Assembly: GCA_903813345.2 (NCBI GenBank)
Contig: CAIIXF020000012.1
Coordinates: 27,602,184-27,666,183, forward strand
Reading direction: 5' to 3'
Length of the DNA stretch: 64,000 bases
Source: Owenia fusiformis
Taxonomy: Eukaryota > Annelida > Polychaeta > Sabellida > Oweniidae
Positions within the stretch are counted from its first letter, which is position 1, and every line of letters begins with the position of its first letter. The translations under genes were made by a program, and so were the position numbers. Positions 22,420-49,671 of the stretch are shown here, piece by piece. Under the pieces are notes generated by a model. The model searched no databases and was not told the DNA's origin. It worked only from the letters and a program-made list of their open reading frames with translations.

Positions 22420-23229
22420 AAGACACGCGACCCCGGAAGATAAATATGGCCGCCATCTTGCCTGAGAATCGGAAGATTACACCAGCCACTTTAAAAGTTG
22501 AATTTCTACATTTGCGCATATATATATCAGTGTAAGTTTTAATTTTTTACGATCTCAAGACTTTAAACTTTACAAATAACTGCTTAATCAAAGCGACCAA
22601 AAATTATTGAGGGTATAATTAAATGATTTAAACTTTACCTCGTGAAGTTCGTACTCGCCAAAAACGATTTTCTTCTATTCTTCAGAATGCGCGAAGACTT
22701 CATTCAATTATTAAACAGATTTTATAAAGAAATAACAGCAATTCGACTTTTAACATAGTTAAAATGAGCGACCAAAATTGCATATAAAAGCGGGGTCAAT
22801 TTTTTAGTGAATAAAATTTCCCGCGAAAACGCGCCATCTATTCGTTGTCCATTGCTAATCGGAGCGCGACCCTTATTCATTGTCTTTTTAGTAGATCTAC
22901 TGTATACCAGAAAAGCCTCTACGTAACCGAATTCAAACCAATTAAATTGTTCAAACATATCCCAGATACAGTTAAAAATATTTATAGAACGAAATTGATC
23001 TATTATACTTACAAACTAACAGTGTATTACGATTTATCGACAAAAACGACTTGAGTGATGGGCGCAGACATCTTGAATCTCGTTATTTCTCGTTTTTTCC
23101 GCGAGAGTTCGTGAGTCATCTTGGATTCTGGGTAATTTTTCAACGTGTAGAAAGAAGTCAATTTTTGATTGAATTTGGGCACTAATACTAATCTTTTCGA
23201 CCTGATATCCGACGAAATTCAAGTCTGAG
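22420..23229 (+). promoter_or_regulatory. Candidate LIS1 promoter and non-coding first exon
   Basis: This stretch is richer in CG dinucleotides than its surroundings. It contains CCGGAAG (ETS-like) and GCCGCCATCTTG (YY1-like) around 22433-22460, GCGCGACCC at 22863, and TTCCGCGAGAG near 23098. A good donor, CTGAG|GTATGT, is at 23228-23234, so 23040-23229 could be a 5' UTR exon spliced to the LIS1 start exon at 24.7 kb. An ATG at 22447 opens only a 29-codon frame. No transcript evidence is available; inference from composition and motifs. Confidence 0.3.
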
Positions 23230-24714
23230 GTATGTTCTTTATAAATTATTCCTTATATTTCATTGGATTCCCATATTAAGTAACTTCCAAGCCATTGAAT
23301 GGCTGCATAATTTACGCCTAAAATGTCCGCCATGTTGGATTGAATTTAAATTTTTTCAATCAAAAACATTGATAAAATACTCCTCCTATTCATCGTTTTG
23401 ATTCAGTTCTAGATGCTTTTTCCATTTTATAAATCCCTGATGTCTAGGAGATATTATTTCATATGATGTACTCTGATCAATGCATAACCAGCTGTTCAAA
23501 ATTATGATGAGTTTTGAGGTCAGTTTTGCTGTCAAAATAGAATCGCTGGCTGGCTGGGGCAATCTGCAGATATGATGCATTTTGTTACACAATGGCCAGC
23601 TTTTTTCAAATGGTTCACAGTGTTCCAGATGAAATTACTTCTAGCCAAGAATTGTCTAGAGACCCGAGTAAGTAATGTCGACATAAAAGACAGGGTAACT
23701 TTGACACTTATTCTTAGAAATCAAGTAGAATTTCCGTTTTCCACCATGTTTGATTTCTGGAAAAATTAAAATCTCGCAAGATCTGAATCCATGCGAGAAA
23801 AAATGGCTCCTTCCTAGATCGGAAATTAGAGCAAATAAACAACAAGGTGTCAAATTACCCCACATGTCGAAGTTACCCCAAAATGGTGTAGACGTTACAG
23901 CCCTTTGCCCTGTATGTACCCCATCAGGAATCCAGGTACCGAGTCATATCAGTTGAGAATAAAAAACAAATCTTCGCTAGAATGGTATAGAGTACATAGA
24001 GGCATTCTCGTCCATGGGGCATCCCTGGACAATCCCTTGGCATTAGTTGAAAATCATGGGCATTGTTAAACTCTTTACAAAATATATCATTATATTTATA
24101 AAACGATGTGTCATTTATCATATAAAACAAATAATTATTGTAGATCGTCCAACAATGCTTGTGTCCGAGAATGCCCACATATACTCTTACAGAACCGAAC
24201 CTAATCTATTTTTGAAACCACCAGGAATAATGGATATGAAGTCCATTTAGTTTGCACATGCACAAAAATCGCACCCATCAAAAAGGGATCCTGATATAGA
24301 TTGCCAATGCAAATAAAAAAAGTGCAACTTAAATAATTTGGATGCGCCGCGATGCGGACATGTCCATTGTCCCTGATTTTTACGAAATACGGATGACTTT
24401 GTATATATATTATATTATATATTATATCCGATCAGATATTTGAGATTATTTTCATACTTGCATCATTGTCTTGCTTCAAGTCTTCTTCCTTCTCAAGGAA
24501 TAGCGGCTGGGAAGTGTGTAGTTGGGAGTCATGGGGGCTTCAACAAGACAACATGCATCAAAACATCATGTTAATTGCAATTTGGCCCATTTTTTCAGGA
24601 CTATGGATTATAGCTGAGGATGAACTGCTAGAAAACATAACTCAGATCTCAAGAATAAACAAAATAGGATAAAACTGATATACTATTCAAGGGATAGGAT
24701 ATCATATTCACATC

Positions 24715-39649
<14,935 letters not shown>

Positions 39650-40540
39650 ATTACACTTTGAAACTGTTTCTGATTGGAGGATGAAGTCTGGATAAACAAT
39701 GTGGAATATCAAACAATTCAACACATGAAATCCCTAGTTAAATCCTCACACCCCTGCAATGTTGTCTGCCACACAGTTGGACTAACCCATTTTGCTTATT
39801 TTGGACATATCAATTTGTAGTAAAGGGGTGTTTTCGGAAGAAAATTCAAATTTGGACACTATAGCAGCCCATAAAATGTTCTATTAATGAGAAATTCACC
39901 ATCTCAAAATGAAGGATATCTCAGAGAGGGATTTCTATGAGGAACTTTATCAAGGATTATCCTGTCAGATCTATGGATTATCCTGGTAAATCTATGGATT
40001 ATCCTGTTAAATCTACGGATTTAATCCATACTAGGGATTAACATTGAATTCAATGCGAAGCATCATCCTCCAAGAATTTAATTTATTATGACTAGGCTAG
40101 ATGGCAGTATCAGTGACATGTGCTAGATGGTATACATGTGCTAGGTTGCATCGTGCTAGACATGTACTCATTGGCAGCATGTGCTAAGCCAGGAAACAAG
40201 CATACAGCTAAATGAATATATGTGCTAAGAGGACCTAAACATGTATAATTATAGTGGAGTTGACTTTTGTCAAAAATTGCACAGAGAATCGTGATAGAAT
40301 AGGAGAGCGAAACGTTAGATCCTCACACCCCTAGAATATCATCAGCTACACTATAAACTTGCCCATTTTGCTTAATTTGGGCAAATTCATTTGTAGCAAA
40401 GGGGTGTTTTCGATAAATATAAGAGGATTGTGATAGCAGACTATGATAGGAATGCCAATATTTTAATCAAACACTGAAATAAATCCATGTTCAATCAATA
40501 AATTGTGTTTGTAATATACATTAATTGTTGCACTGGAAAA
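39650..40540 (+). other. LIS1 3' UTR and flank
   Basis: Contains three copies of GGATTATCCTG(T/G)(T/C)AAATCTA at 39955-40020, a repeated GTGCTAG motif at 40110-40180, and AATAAA hexamers near 40482 and 40497. A duplicated segment (TCCTCACACCCCT...GTAGC...GGGGTGTTTTCG) occurs at 39743 and 40319. No gene. Confidence 0.4.
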
Positions 40541-40975
40541 TCCCCATATACTGGAAAATCTCTTTTGTACAATAGAAACTCTGTATTGTACTAGAGAAGC
40601 TCTCTATTGTACTAGAGAAGCTCTGTTTTGTACTGGAGAATCTCTTATTGTACTGGAGAACCTATAATATATCAGAGAAGCTCTATATTGTACTGGAGAA
40701 GCTCTGTGTTGTACTGGAGCTCTTTATTGTACTGGAGAAGCTCTGTATTGTACTGAGGAAGCTCTTTTTATACTGGAGAAGCTCTGTGTTAAACAAGAGG
40801 AACTCTGTATTATACTTAGGAAGTTCTATATTGAACAAGAGGAGCTCTGTATTATACTGGAGCTCTTCATTGTACTGGAGGAACTCTGTATTATACTGGA
40901 GCTCTTTAACGTACAAGAGGAACTCTGTATTATGCTGGATGAGCTCTGTAATGTACTGGAATACCTCAGTGATGA
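40541..40975 (+). repeat. 21-bp minisatellite
   Basis: About 20 imperfect copies of TATTGTACTGGAGAAGCTCTG. Because the unit length is a multiple of three, the array is open in several frames on both strands (chance ORFs of 60-125 residues). Confidence 0.85.
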
Positions 40976-43900
40976 CCATTCTTCTTGAAAACATTCATAT
41001 GTTCCCAATTTTTTTTAAGCTATAGAGACACAAATGGAATATTACTGGAGACTTTGGGTATTGGCCTCTTCAGAAAAACAAATGAATTAGAAGCTGGTAT
41101 GGAATTGTTAATAGAATGTTCGTAGATGGATAGCCAAATTTAAAATGTAATCATCCATATAATATTATATGTCTAAAATATATAAATTGATGTTTATATA
41201 TTCCTACTACAGTATATGATGCTTGAAATCTTCATGTATATCAACTCTATATGAAACTTGAAATGCCCATATATATCAGTTATATATGTTGCTTGAGATG
41301 TTCAACTGGGCTTTCAATAGATTGTTAAGGCTGCAGTAAATCATAATCCTTGTCTCGAGAAAATTCATCTTTTTCATGTCTGATTTTTTTCGAAAAACTG
41401 ATGGAAATTTGAGAGGAAATGCAGTAAAATCAGGGTGTCGACATGGAAGGGACAAATTTTAATAGGTAAAGGCATACAGTATATGCAATGATTTCTCCCT
41501 GGTCTAAACATCATATTGTCTTCTGATTCCCCTAATTATCACACATATTTAGTTGTTCTAAAAATTGTTTTCAATCTTTTGAAAATCATAATATCATCAA
41601 CTTTTTGTTAGGCTTACAGATATTGGAAAATGTGACACTTATGTAATGAGATGACACCCATGTGAATTTTTATTTTTATTTCGACACTGTTCATATATAC
41701 TGTACAAAATGAAAGGTATATATTTCATTCCATATGAACTATAAAACTTCTGGAGTGGGGGAAGCATAATGGCAAATATACCCAAAAATCAGAACTTCAT
41801 AAATTGCATAGATGTTATAATAAAATATATGTAATTGTGAACGATAGATGTGTATCAAGTGAAGTCTCACTGCAAGTTTTGTACCCCCTTTTCTTGATCC
41901 CCTCTCCCCACTTGTTCTCATATTTACGAGTTGGGAGTTTAAGATTAGGGGGGTACGAAAGGTTTGTTATAAGACTATACGCTAATATTTATTCATTCAA
42001 CTGCAGTATGTCATATAGCGTAACAATATTACAACATACCGTAACAACATTACAACATAGTGTAACAACATAGAGTTACAACATTGCAACATGGAGTTAC
42101 AACATTGCAACATAGGGTAACAATTTCTCAATCAGCAAGGTTTAAACATTTCTCGATGTAGTTTCTCATCCAGATATGTATACTAGCATCTCAATACTAG
42201 GAGAGATTCACTTGATGTATTTGTAGCATTGCCTTCTTTACGCTACTCCATACAAGATAGGCGTCAATACACTAGTACCTGCACCAAGTAAATAATTCTA
42301 TCATTGTCTCTTATTCCATATGCAGTGGTAGCTATGGTAACATAGCAGGTAGTCACAATAGAATGTTCAGAACATTACAAATAGTACCTTCCTGTAGCCA
42401 TCATGAGTGTAGCCTTAGTAGAACTTAAATGTGAAATTTAACAATAAAATTGTTGTTCAATTATACAATTCAAGTGGACATCATATGCTTAATTCCATTT
42501 GTCCTATCTATATTAATTTCAATATTGTATGCATGTGATTAAATACTGTATAAGTAGAAATTTTGCAGTTATGCTGGTTTTCAAAAATGTTCTTGAAAAT
42601 GGCGTCCTCTCGAAAATTCACTTTACTGTATCACCATTTATAGTGAAATTTTGAAAAACATGTTTCTAGTTTTACAGTGTTATTTCATGGCTATGTATTT
42701 AAGTAACCTGTAATGGCCCCCAAGTCTGAGAAAATGTTTCGTAACGTTTAGATAAAATTTAGAAATCACAGAATAGATGGCACTGCTATACTTAGACCCG
42801 AAGTTGCAATACAAGTAGGTTATATATATGATCTATGTGGATTATTTTCAGTGAAACGAGAAAATTCAACAATTTTGTAAATTATAATTTTTTATTATGA
42901 TCTGTATTTTTGTAAATATTTAGCTTAGTTAAGAAATGATGATCCAAAGATGAATTTTTCAGGTCATTTCAGCTATGAAAATCTGGTTTCTTTTCGGCTC
43001 TGAAAGTTTAGGTTTATTTATATTTCAGCTCTGAAAATCTTACCACTGCCAAAGCAATACTATTTTTCACAAACTATATAAGTTCTATACAGAGGCATTT
43101 TCTGAGAAATATTGTGAATGTTTAATATTTCTGATTTTTAGCATATAATATCTTGAAAGGAATTAATGAATCATTAAAATATTTTATAGAAATGGCCCCC
43201 ATCATTATAAGTTCTAATGTCATTTTTGTATTAATTGTATTCATTTATTGAAAAAATTGTCTCATAATTTTTTAAGGGGGTCTGACAAGATCCTGTATTC
43301 CTTGGTTTGAAATCCCCCCCCCTCCTTACTGAGATTTCTTGCTGATTTGATTCACCTGGGTTTGTACAATAAATGTAATATAGCAGTCAGTATGTATATA
43401 TGTAATGTATAAACCCTATACTGTATATTTTCTAAAACTGAAAATGATCAATCCCTATGTGGTACAGGCATAAATCTGTATCCTAGAGTCCATTGTTTCT
43501 ATGGTGATAAAAATTTGGCAAAAAGGCCAAGCTGAAATAAAAGTCATGTTTTGAGTTTCCAGTTTTAGAAAATACACATGTAACATTGTATACAAGATGA
43601 TATGAATGACTTTTGGTGCTCCGTTCATATTGTACTTCTTTTTAATTGAATGATAAGCAATTCATAACTTCTGTGATTCTAGAATAATGAGTGTGCAAGT
43701 TATTTTCAATTTGTGTCTTAATCACAAAATTGTCCAAAATCTTGATTATTTTGGGGTAAAATAGCAAAATTAAATCAGTGCAAAAACTGGTGAAATTGTG
43801 AAATTAAATCACACAAAATTCTCTTGTAGTACAGTATGTAATAGTGTATACTGGAGTCACACTGTCGGTGAATTGGATTACTGAATTGCAAGTAATTGAA

Positions 43901-44533
43901 TTATTAAAATTGTAGATTAAGAAAAAATCATGTTCAGTTTTTGCTTCAAAATACCTATGTTTTTTATATCTGAACCTTTTGTTGTATCATTTGCCCTTGT
44001 TTCAACTTGAAATAATCAGGGGTATGTTGATCAAAAATTAGGTTAATATATGACATCATGATTTTCATGGTCACAAAAAGGTTTAGTTATTTCCTAGTTC
44101 AAAAATTAGGAAACGCTCCCCTGAATATTTATTTTTAAAATTTCAAAATGTTTCCTTAAACTGGGTCGAACTTCTAGCACACCACTGGTAATTTAAAGCT
44201 GTGTTTGCTTTTGTATAAAGTTGTAAAGTATTGCTAATAGATGGCACTGATGTGTACAGTTTGCCCCAAGTCTGTGTATAATACCCATATGCTAATAAAT
44301 ATTTAAAAAATTATCAACATATGTTTGCTGGTTTTGCCATTTTTATATGATAGATGGCACTGTAATCAATGTAATGTGAGGTTCATTTTTTACATTTAAA
44401 AAAAGTGATATTAATGTCACTTTTTCTAATAGTCAACAGTCAAAACTATTGACCTTTCTTTCTTTTATCAATCAAAACTGAATGAAAGTACATGTATTCC
44501 TTTGAAGTGTTATACTTTGAAGTACTAACAGTG
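40976..44533. other. Intergenic DNA between convergent LIS1 and YdjC genes
   Basis: AT-rich. Short GTAACAACATTACAACATA repeats at 42015-42125, a C-rich tract at 43313, and AATAAA at 44296 on + plus its complement near 44127 as candidate poly(A) sites. No coding exon recognised in 3.5 kb. Confidence 0.4.
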
Positions 44534-46555
44534 CTATATGAGGTCAATGAATGAAGCCATTTCAATGTTGTTATCTTTGTAAAACTCTTTCATGTTTTTA
44601 CTGGATAAAATATTTTTTTCATGAATTCGATCGGCTGATAAAGAAAACTCATCAGGACCATCATTCTTGTTTCTGATTGGTTCATTCTTGTATGTGACGC
44701 CATTTTTGTTCTGCATTGAACTCCAAATGATGTTACTTTGATTACTTGGGTATCCAACGTGAACCATAAGCTCTATAAATATGTCATCCTGAATTGGATT
44801 ATCCTTTTGAGCAACAGTATATTCCTGTTGAAATTTTTGAGCATCATTGTTTTCTTGATGAAGTTGTTGCCATGTTGTTTGTATTGCATGTTTCAGCCTC
44901 TCAGTTGTCATATCAGAACCCATAGTTGTCATGCCAACAAATCCATGTGTAAAGCTAAAAATGTATAAACATCCATCGATGAAATGCACATTTTGGACAT
45001 TTTTAATTTAGATAATTTATGAAACTTCTATATGTAATATGGCCTAGGATGAAGAAACCAATGATTTCTTATTAGCCATATCCAAGAATATGGCTAATAA
45101 GAAATCATTGGTTTCTCATTGCGCACATTGTTATTGAGTTGTGTTCCAACAATTGCAGAAGCAGTAGATTAATTTATGTGTATTGGAAAAAGTCCATTTT
45201 AAAGCCCAGAATAAAAAAGTCCATCACTGAATATAAGTGAATTCAACAATAAAAATATCAGGACAGAATCAAATATTTTAGCCAACAGCAATACTAACTT
45301 TATTCCTTTGTTTCTGAAAACAGATTCCGCCAACTCAGCATCTTTGTTGACACTTTGATAGAACTGAAACTGAGGCTTGTCAATCCATCCGCTAGAACCG
45401 AGTACAACTTCATAAGGAACTCTCGTCTTTTTGATACCATATTTAACCATACACTCTGCTAATGTTCCACATATACCTGGAAAGTATGTAATACTGTAAA
45501 ATACTTAAGAGTACAGTGTAGCCTTTCAGGCCCGTAGCCAGGATTTACCTGGGGGGAGTTTTTGCCAAGGGGGGAGCTTTTTGACAATCATGCAAAAAGT
45601 GAATATGAATATTCAAAAATGTAGGTATCCTACTCCAATGATTAACAGCCTCCCATACAAACACAACCAGGCCCATATAGTCAGCCTTTGCCAAGGGGTT
45701 CACAAAAATTCCAGGTTTTTTTTTAAAAAAAAAAGTTTGACCTAAAATCACTCTAAAAGTGCTTGGAATGTTGAAAAACTGCATGATTTTGAAAGACTTT
45801 TTGACCAGGAGAATCTGCTTGATTCCCAACCCCCCCCCCCCCCCCCTCTGGCTACGGACCAGACATTCCTTACCTGGTAGTACTTGAACGTGCTGGTGGC
45901 CATCCATATGAGTTGGTAATTCCCCTTTCAGATCAACAAACAACTTTATTTGTTCCTCGATCTCATCCTTCACTTCATCAAAATTGATTTTATTTTCTAA
46001 AAGGGCCTCTCGGATTCCAGATTTTCCTAAGAAGGCCCCAGAGCTGGGATCAGTGAGTGACCTTGACGTGACTGACACTGGGTAACCCTCAGTAAGGTTA
46101 AGATGGAGACCTAAAAATAGATTATGGAGTGATACATCTGTATATGCCCTTTAAGGTGTTTTATATATTGATATGGGATATTGATTATATCCAATCATAG
46201 ATAAAAATGCCCAAATTATCAAAAATCATATGATACTCTTTAATATTGCAATCAAGTGACTGCTTTTTCTCAACAGATAATAAAGGAAACAAATAAATAA
46301 ATAAATCTCATGAAAGCATAAACAATGCTACTAATCTATAGGATTATCCTACTATGCATACATATGCAAACATTAGATAATACCTATGGGAATGTTATGC
46401 TGTGTTGCTATGGTGATTGCCTCTGAAGTATCTCTTGCATTGATGAGGACAGTTGCACTTGTTATAGCTCCATCTTTAAAGGCTTCTAATATTCCTCTAT
46501 TTCTGTCTGTGCAGTAGCCAAAGTCATCTGCATTAATTATCAGTTTACATGGCAT
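44534..46555 (-). CDS. YDJC: YdjC-family carbohydrate (chitooligosaccharide) deacetylase
   Basis: Four coding exons on the minus strand: 46384-46555, 45874-46110, 45299-45476 and 44534-44954. Phases agree and the product is 335 aa. Its start MPCKLIINADDFGYC carries the NADDFG metal-ligand motif (residues 8-13). Exon 2 has GLHLNLTEG and the histidine-rich THMDGHQHVQVLPG motif (about 124-133), both diagnostic for the YdjC/HpnK deacetylase fold. Exon 4 has GFVGMTTMGSDM and the conserved ELMVHVGYP. Family members hydrolyse N-acetyl groups from amino sugars with a divalent metal; the animal substrate is not well established. An upstream ATG at 46598 lies before a good acceptor (CCCTTTCAG), so that part is probably a 5' UTR intron and the start at 46555 is preferred. 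No signal peptide. Confidence 0.9.
45054..45115. repeat. Near-perfect short hairpin in YdjC intron 3
   Basis: The left arm GAAACCAATGATTTCTTATT and onward through AGCCATAT is repeated inverted on the right after a loop of about 6 nt. The arms are about 28 bp with essentially no mismatch. It is in the intron between exons 3 and 4 and would form a strong RNA stem from either strand. A microRNA-like hairpin normally has bulges, so a recent inverted duplication or MITE remnant is also possible. Confidence 0.8.
45529..45862. mobile_element. MITE with GGCCCGTAGCCAGG ends
   Basis: Left end GGCCCGTAGCCAGGATTT and right end CTCTGGCTACGGACC form imperfect inverted repeats. TTTGCCAAGGGG occurs twice inside and a poly-C tract (45829-45846) lies near the right end. 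A relative is at 37490-37652. It lies in YdjC intron 2 and the ends resemble hAT-type MITEs, but no clear target duplication was seen. Confidence 0.5.
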
Positions 46556-46724
46556 ATTGGCTGGCACTGACTGAAAGGGAAGCATTGAACCTGAGGACAA
46601 CTCATGGACCAGTCAAACGTAGCCTGGAATAAAGCTAGAATGACATGTTTGTCAATAGTCACCTCTTCTTGAATAAACCACAGCCAGGTACTGTCTAAAT
46701 AAAGCACAATGGGGCATTATTTGG

Positions 46725-47640
46725 AATAAAGCACAATCAGATATTGTTTGGAATAAAGCACAACTGCAGAATCAAATATTATTAATTTGAATAAAGCACA
46801 ATCAGACATTGTTTGGAATAAAGCACAACTGCAGAATCAAATATTATTAATTTGAATAAAGCACAATCAGACATTGTTTGGAATAAAGCACAACTGCAGA
46901 ATCAAATATTATTAATTTGAATAAAGCACAATCAGACATTGTTTGGAATAAAGGACAACTGCAGAATCAAATGTTATTAATTTGAATAAAGCACAATCAG
47001 ACATTGTTTGGAATAAAGCACAACTGCAGAATCAGATATTATTAATTTGAATAAAGCACAATCAGACATTGTTTGGAATAAAGCAAAACTGCAGAATCAG
47101 ATATTATTAATTTGAATAAAGCACAATCAGACATTGTTTGGAATAAAGCACAACTGCAGAATCAGATATTATTAATTTGAATAAAGCACAATCAGACATT
47201 GTTTGGTATAAGGAACAACTGCAGAATCAGATATTATTAATTTGAATAAAGCACAATCAGACATTGTTTGGAATAAAGCACAACTGCAGAATCAGATATT
47301 ATTAATTTGAATAAAGCACAATCAGACATTGTTTTGAATAAAGCACAACTGCAGAATCAGATATTATTAATTTGAATAAAGCACAATCAGACATTGTTTG
47401 GAATAAAGCACAACTGCAGAATCAGATATTATTAATTTGAATAAAGCACAATCAGACATTGTTTGGAATAAAGCACAACTGCAGAATCAGATATTATTAA
47501 TTTGAATAAAGCACAATCAGACATTGTTTTGAATAAAGCACAACTGCAGAATCAGATATTATTAATTTGAATAAAGCACAATCAGACATTGTTTGGAATA
47601 AAGCACAACTGCAGAATCAGATATTATTAATTTGAATAAA
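46725..47640 (+). repeat. 65-bp satellite, about 13 regular units
   Basis: The unit consists of GAATAAAGCACAATCAGACA then TTGTTTGGAATAAAGCACAA, CTGCAGAATCAGATATTATT and AATTT, and recurs every 65 bp from about 46789 to 47634. Units are nearly identical. Each has two AATAAA hexamers on the + strand and contains an internal half-unit similarity (GAATAAAGCACAA twice). It lies just upstream of the YdjC start, between it and PPM1D. Confidence 0.92.
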
Positions 47641-48510
47641 GTACAACCAGGCATTGTTTGGAATAAAGAAGAGTATGACAACCAGACCTTCTTTGGAATA
47701 GAACACAATCAGACATTGTTTGGAATAAAGCAGTATCAGATACTGTTTGGAATAAAGCATAATTAGGCATTGTTTGGAATAAAACACAATCAGGCATTGT
47801 TTTGAATAAAGCACAACTGTAGAAACAGACATTATTAAGTTGAATAAAGCACAGTCAGACATTGTTTGGAATAAAGTACAATCAGATTCAGACATGGTTT
47901 GAGTAACACAATCAGACATTGTTTGGAATAAAGAAGAGTCAGATATTGTTTGGAATAATGCACAATCAGGCAGGGTTTGGAATAGAACACAATCAGACAT
48001 TGTTTGTAATATAAAGCACAATTATACATTGTTTGGAATAAAGCACAGTCAGATTCAGGCATTGTTTGCTATATAGAAGAGCCCGGATTAAAACACAACC
48101 AGATATTGGTTTGGAACAAAACACAATCGGGCATTGTTTGGAATAAAGCACAATCAGACATTTTTAGAATAAAGCACGACCAGGCAGTGTTTGAAATGAA
48201 GCACAATCAGACTGTGTTGGAATAAAACACAATCAGACATTGTTTGGAATTAAGCATAAGACATTGTTTGGAATAAATAAGAATCTGGTATTATTATTGT
48301 TTGGAATAAAACGCAATCAGACATTGTTTGCAATTAAACACAATCAGATTCGGGCATTGTTTGGAATAAAGCACAATGATACATCGTTGGAATAAAGCAC
48401 AATCAGGCAATGTTTGGAATAAAGCACAATCAGGCATTGTTTGGAATAAAAAAGAATCTGGCATTGTTTGGAATACATCACAATCGGGCATTGTTTGGAA
48501 TGTAAATAAA
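47641..48510 (+). repeat. Degenerate AATAAAGCACAATCAGNCATTG array
   Basis: Irregular copies of a roughly 27-bp unit (TTTGGAATAAAGCACAATCA plus GGCATTG) continue from the 65-bp satellite. The 65-bp unit is evidently derived from two of these plus an ACTGCAGAATCAGATATT spacer. Chance ORFs on the minus strand (KQCLIVLYS repeats) and + strand are products of the repeat. Confidence 0.85.
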
Positions 48511-49671
48511 GCACAATTTAGCCATGCCATTATGGCACAGTCAAATAAAGATTGTTTGATGAAAGCTGCGAGATCTGTGAATAGAGAGAAATCTTATATG
48601 TAAAACAATATTTAATTTTATAAATAGATGTCAGGACGGGTTATCCAATTTGCAGTAACACCCCCACTTACCCTAAATATGATTTTCTGCTAGAGTGTCA
48701 CTGTGAGACCCTTTTATTCTACTCACTGTGTGGAATTTTGTGCGCCAAGCATAGACATAGTACTACTATTTCTAGTATGTAAACAAGGTAAACAGGTGAG
48801 AAATGCGAAATTTTATAATAAACTTTTGCGCGACTACTCGTACCTATCCAACATTTCCGAAGAGTATTTGTTATTCGATTTTTGAAATTAACCCTATGTA
48901 CAGGGTTTGTCTTCTTGCTTGAATAATACAATACATTTACCCCGGGATAAAACATACGAAATAAAATTCTAAGCTCTCGTGTCAGTGAAAGGCATGCACC
49001 ATGGACTACGTATACTGAGAAAACGTATCTCAATGTGAGAGTAAAACTGAGATAAATTGACCTTATTTTTCCTAATGGGCCAATATTAGACATGACAGGG
49101 ATTATAAAAGCAGGCCCTATTTTGGAAACTCACATTTTAGAGTTTAAGGCTTGTCTATAACTAACTTGGAAGTAGAAAATATGAACATTATGATACCCAC
49201 CCGTAGCATACCCCCAAGTATCTCCTTGTTGTATCGAAGAGAACAGAGATGGAAAATACACCCGGAAAATACATCATCATGGGCATAGTTGAACGCCCAT
49301 GATGGTGTCATCTTTCTGTTCTGAGTACCTCCTGTTTGTTTCCTCTGCCAAGAGGAACCTCTGGCTCGTTGAAGTCGTCTTCCACACAAAGCCAAGAACT
49401 TCGGGTCTCTCTCCATGGGAAATAAATTAAATCCAGCTTGCCCCGCCGAATTACAACAATAATATTGAGAATGACAGGTCCGTAAGAAATTTGAACCCTG
49501 TGAGTTCGTCAACTTATTGTGAAAAGTAATTAAGGAATGCTCATATGACGTCAGGCGCAGTGAACAAAATTGACCAATCAGAAATGAGGATTTTGTAATA
49601 CGTATGCATATGAAAATAGGAGGTCAGAGAGAAGACACTGTAGTAAATTCAGCGCCAATTTACGCTTCAAA
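48511..49671. other. PPM1D upstream region
   Basis: No recognised gene. An imperfect palindrome starting CATGGGCATAGTTGAACGCC lies at 49278-49301. A CCAAT box (GACCAATCAG) lies at 49572-49581, about 95 bp before the PPM1D start codon, and marks the likely promoter. Two minus-strand open frames at 48719-49093 and 49144-49512 show no recognisable family. Confidence 0.4.

Noticed and set aside
40648-41025. 125-residue + frame and 103-residue - frame in the 21-bp minisatellite
   Set aside because: The unit is a multiple of three and stop-free in several frames, so the ORFs are a by-product of the repeat.
45545-46078. 177-residue minus-strand ORF as an independent YdjC protein
   Set aside because: It is exon 2 of the YdjC gene read through its donor into an intronic MITE.
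47617-48603. Several open frames in the AATAAA-rich arrays, such as repeated KQCLIVLYS on the minus strand
   Set aside because: They arise from repeat units that happen to be open; residues simply repeat the DNA unit and no start context or splicing supports them.
49144-49512. Minus-strand 122-residue ORF as a THAP-like protein divergent from PPM1D
   Set aside because: A faint FNLFPMERDP resemblance exists, but the zinc ligands and spacing of a THAP domain are not present.
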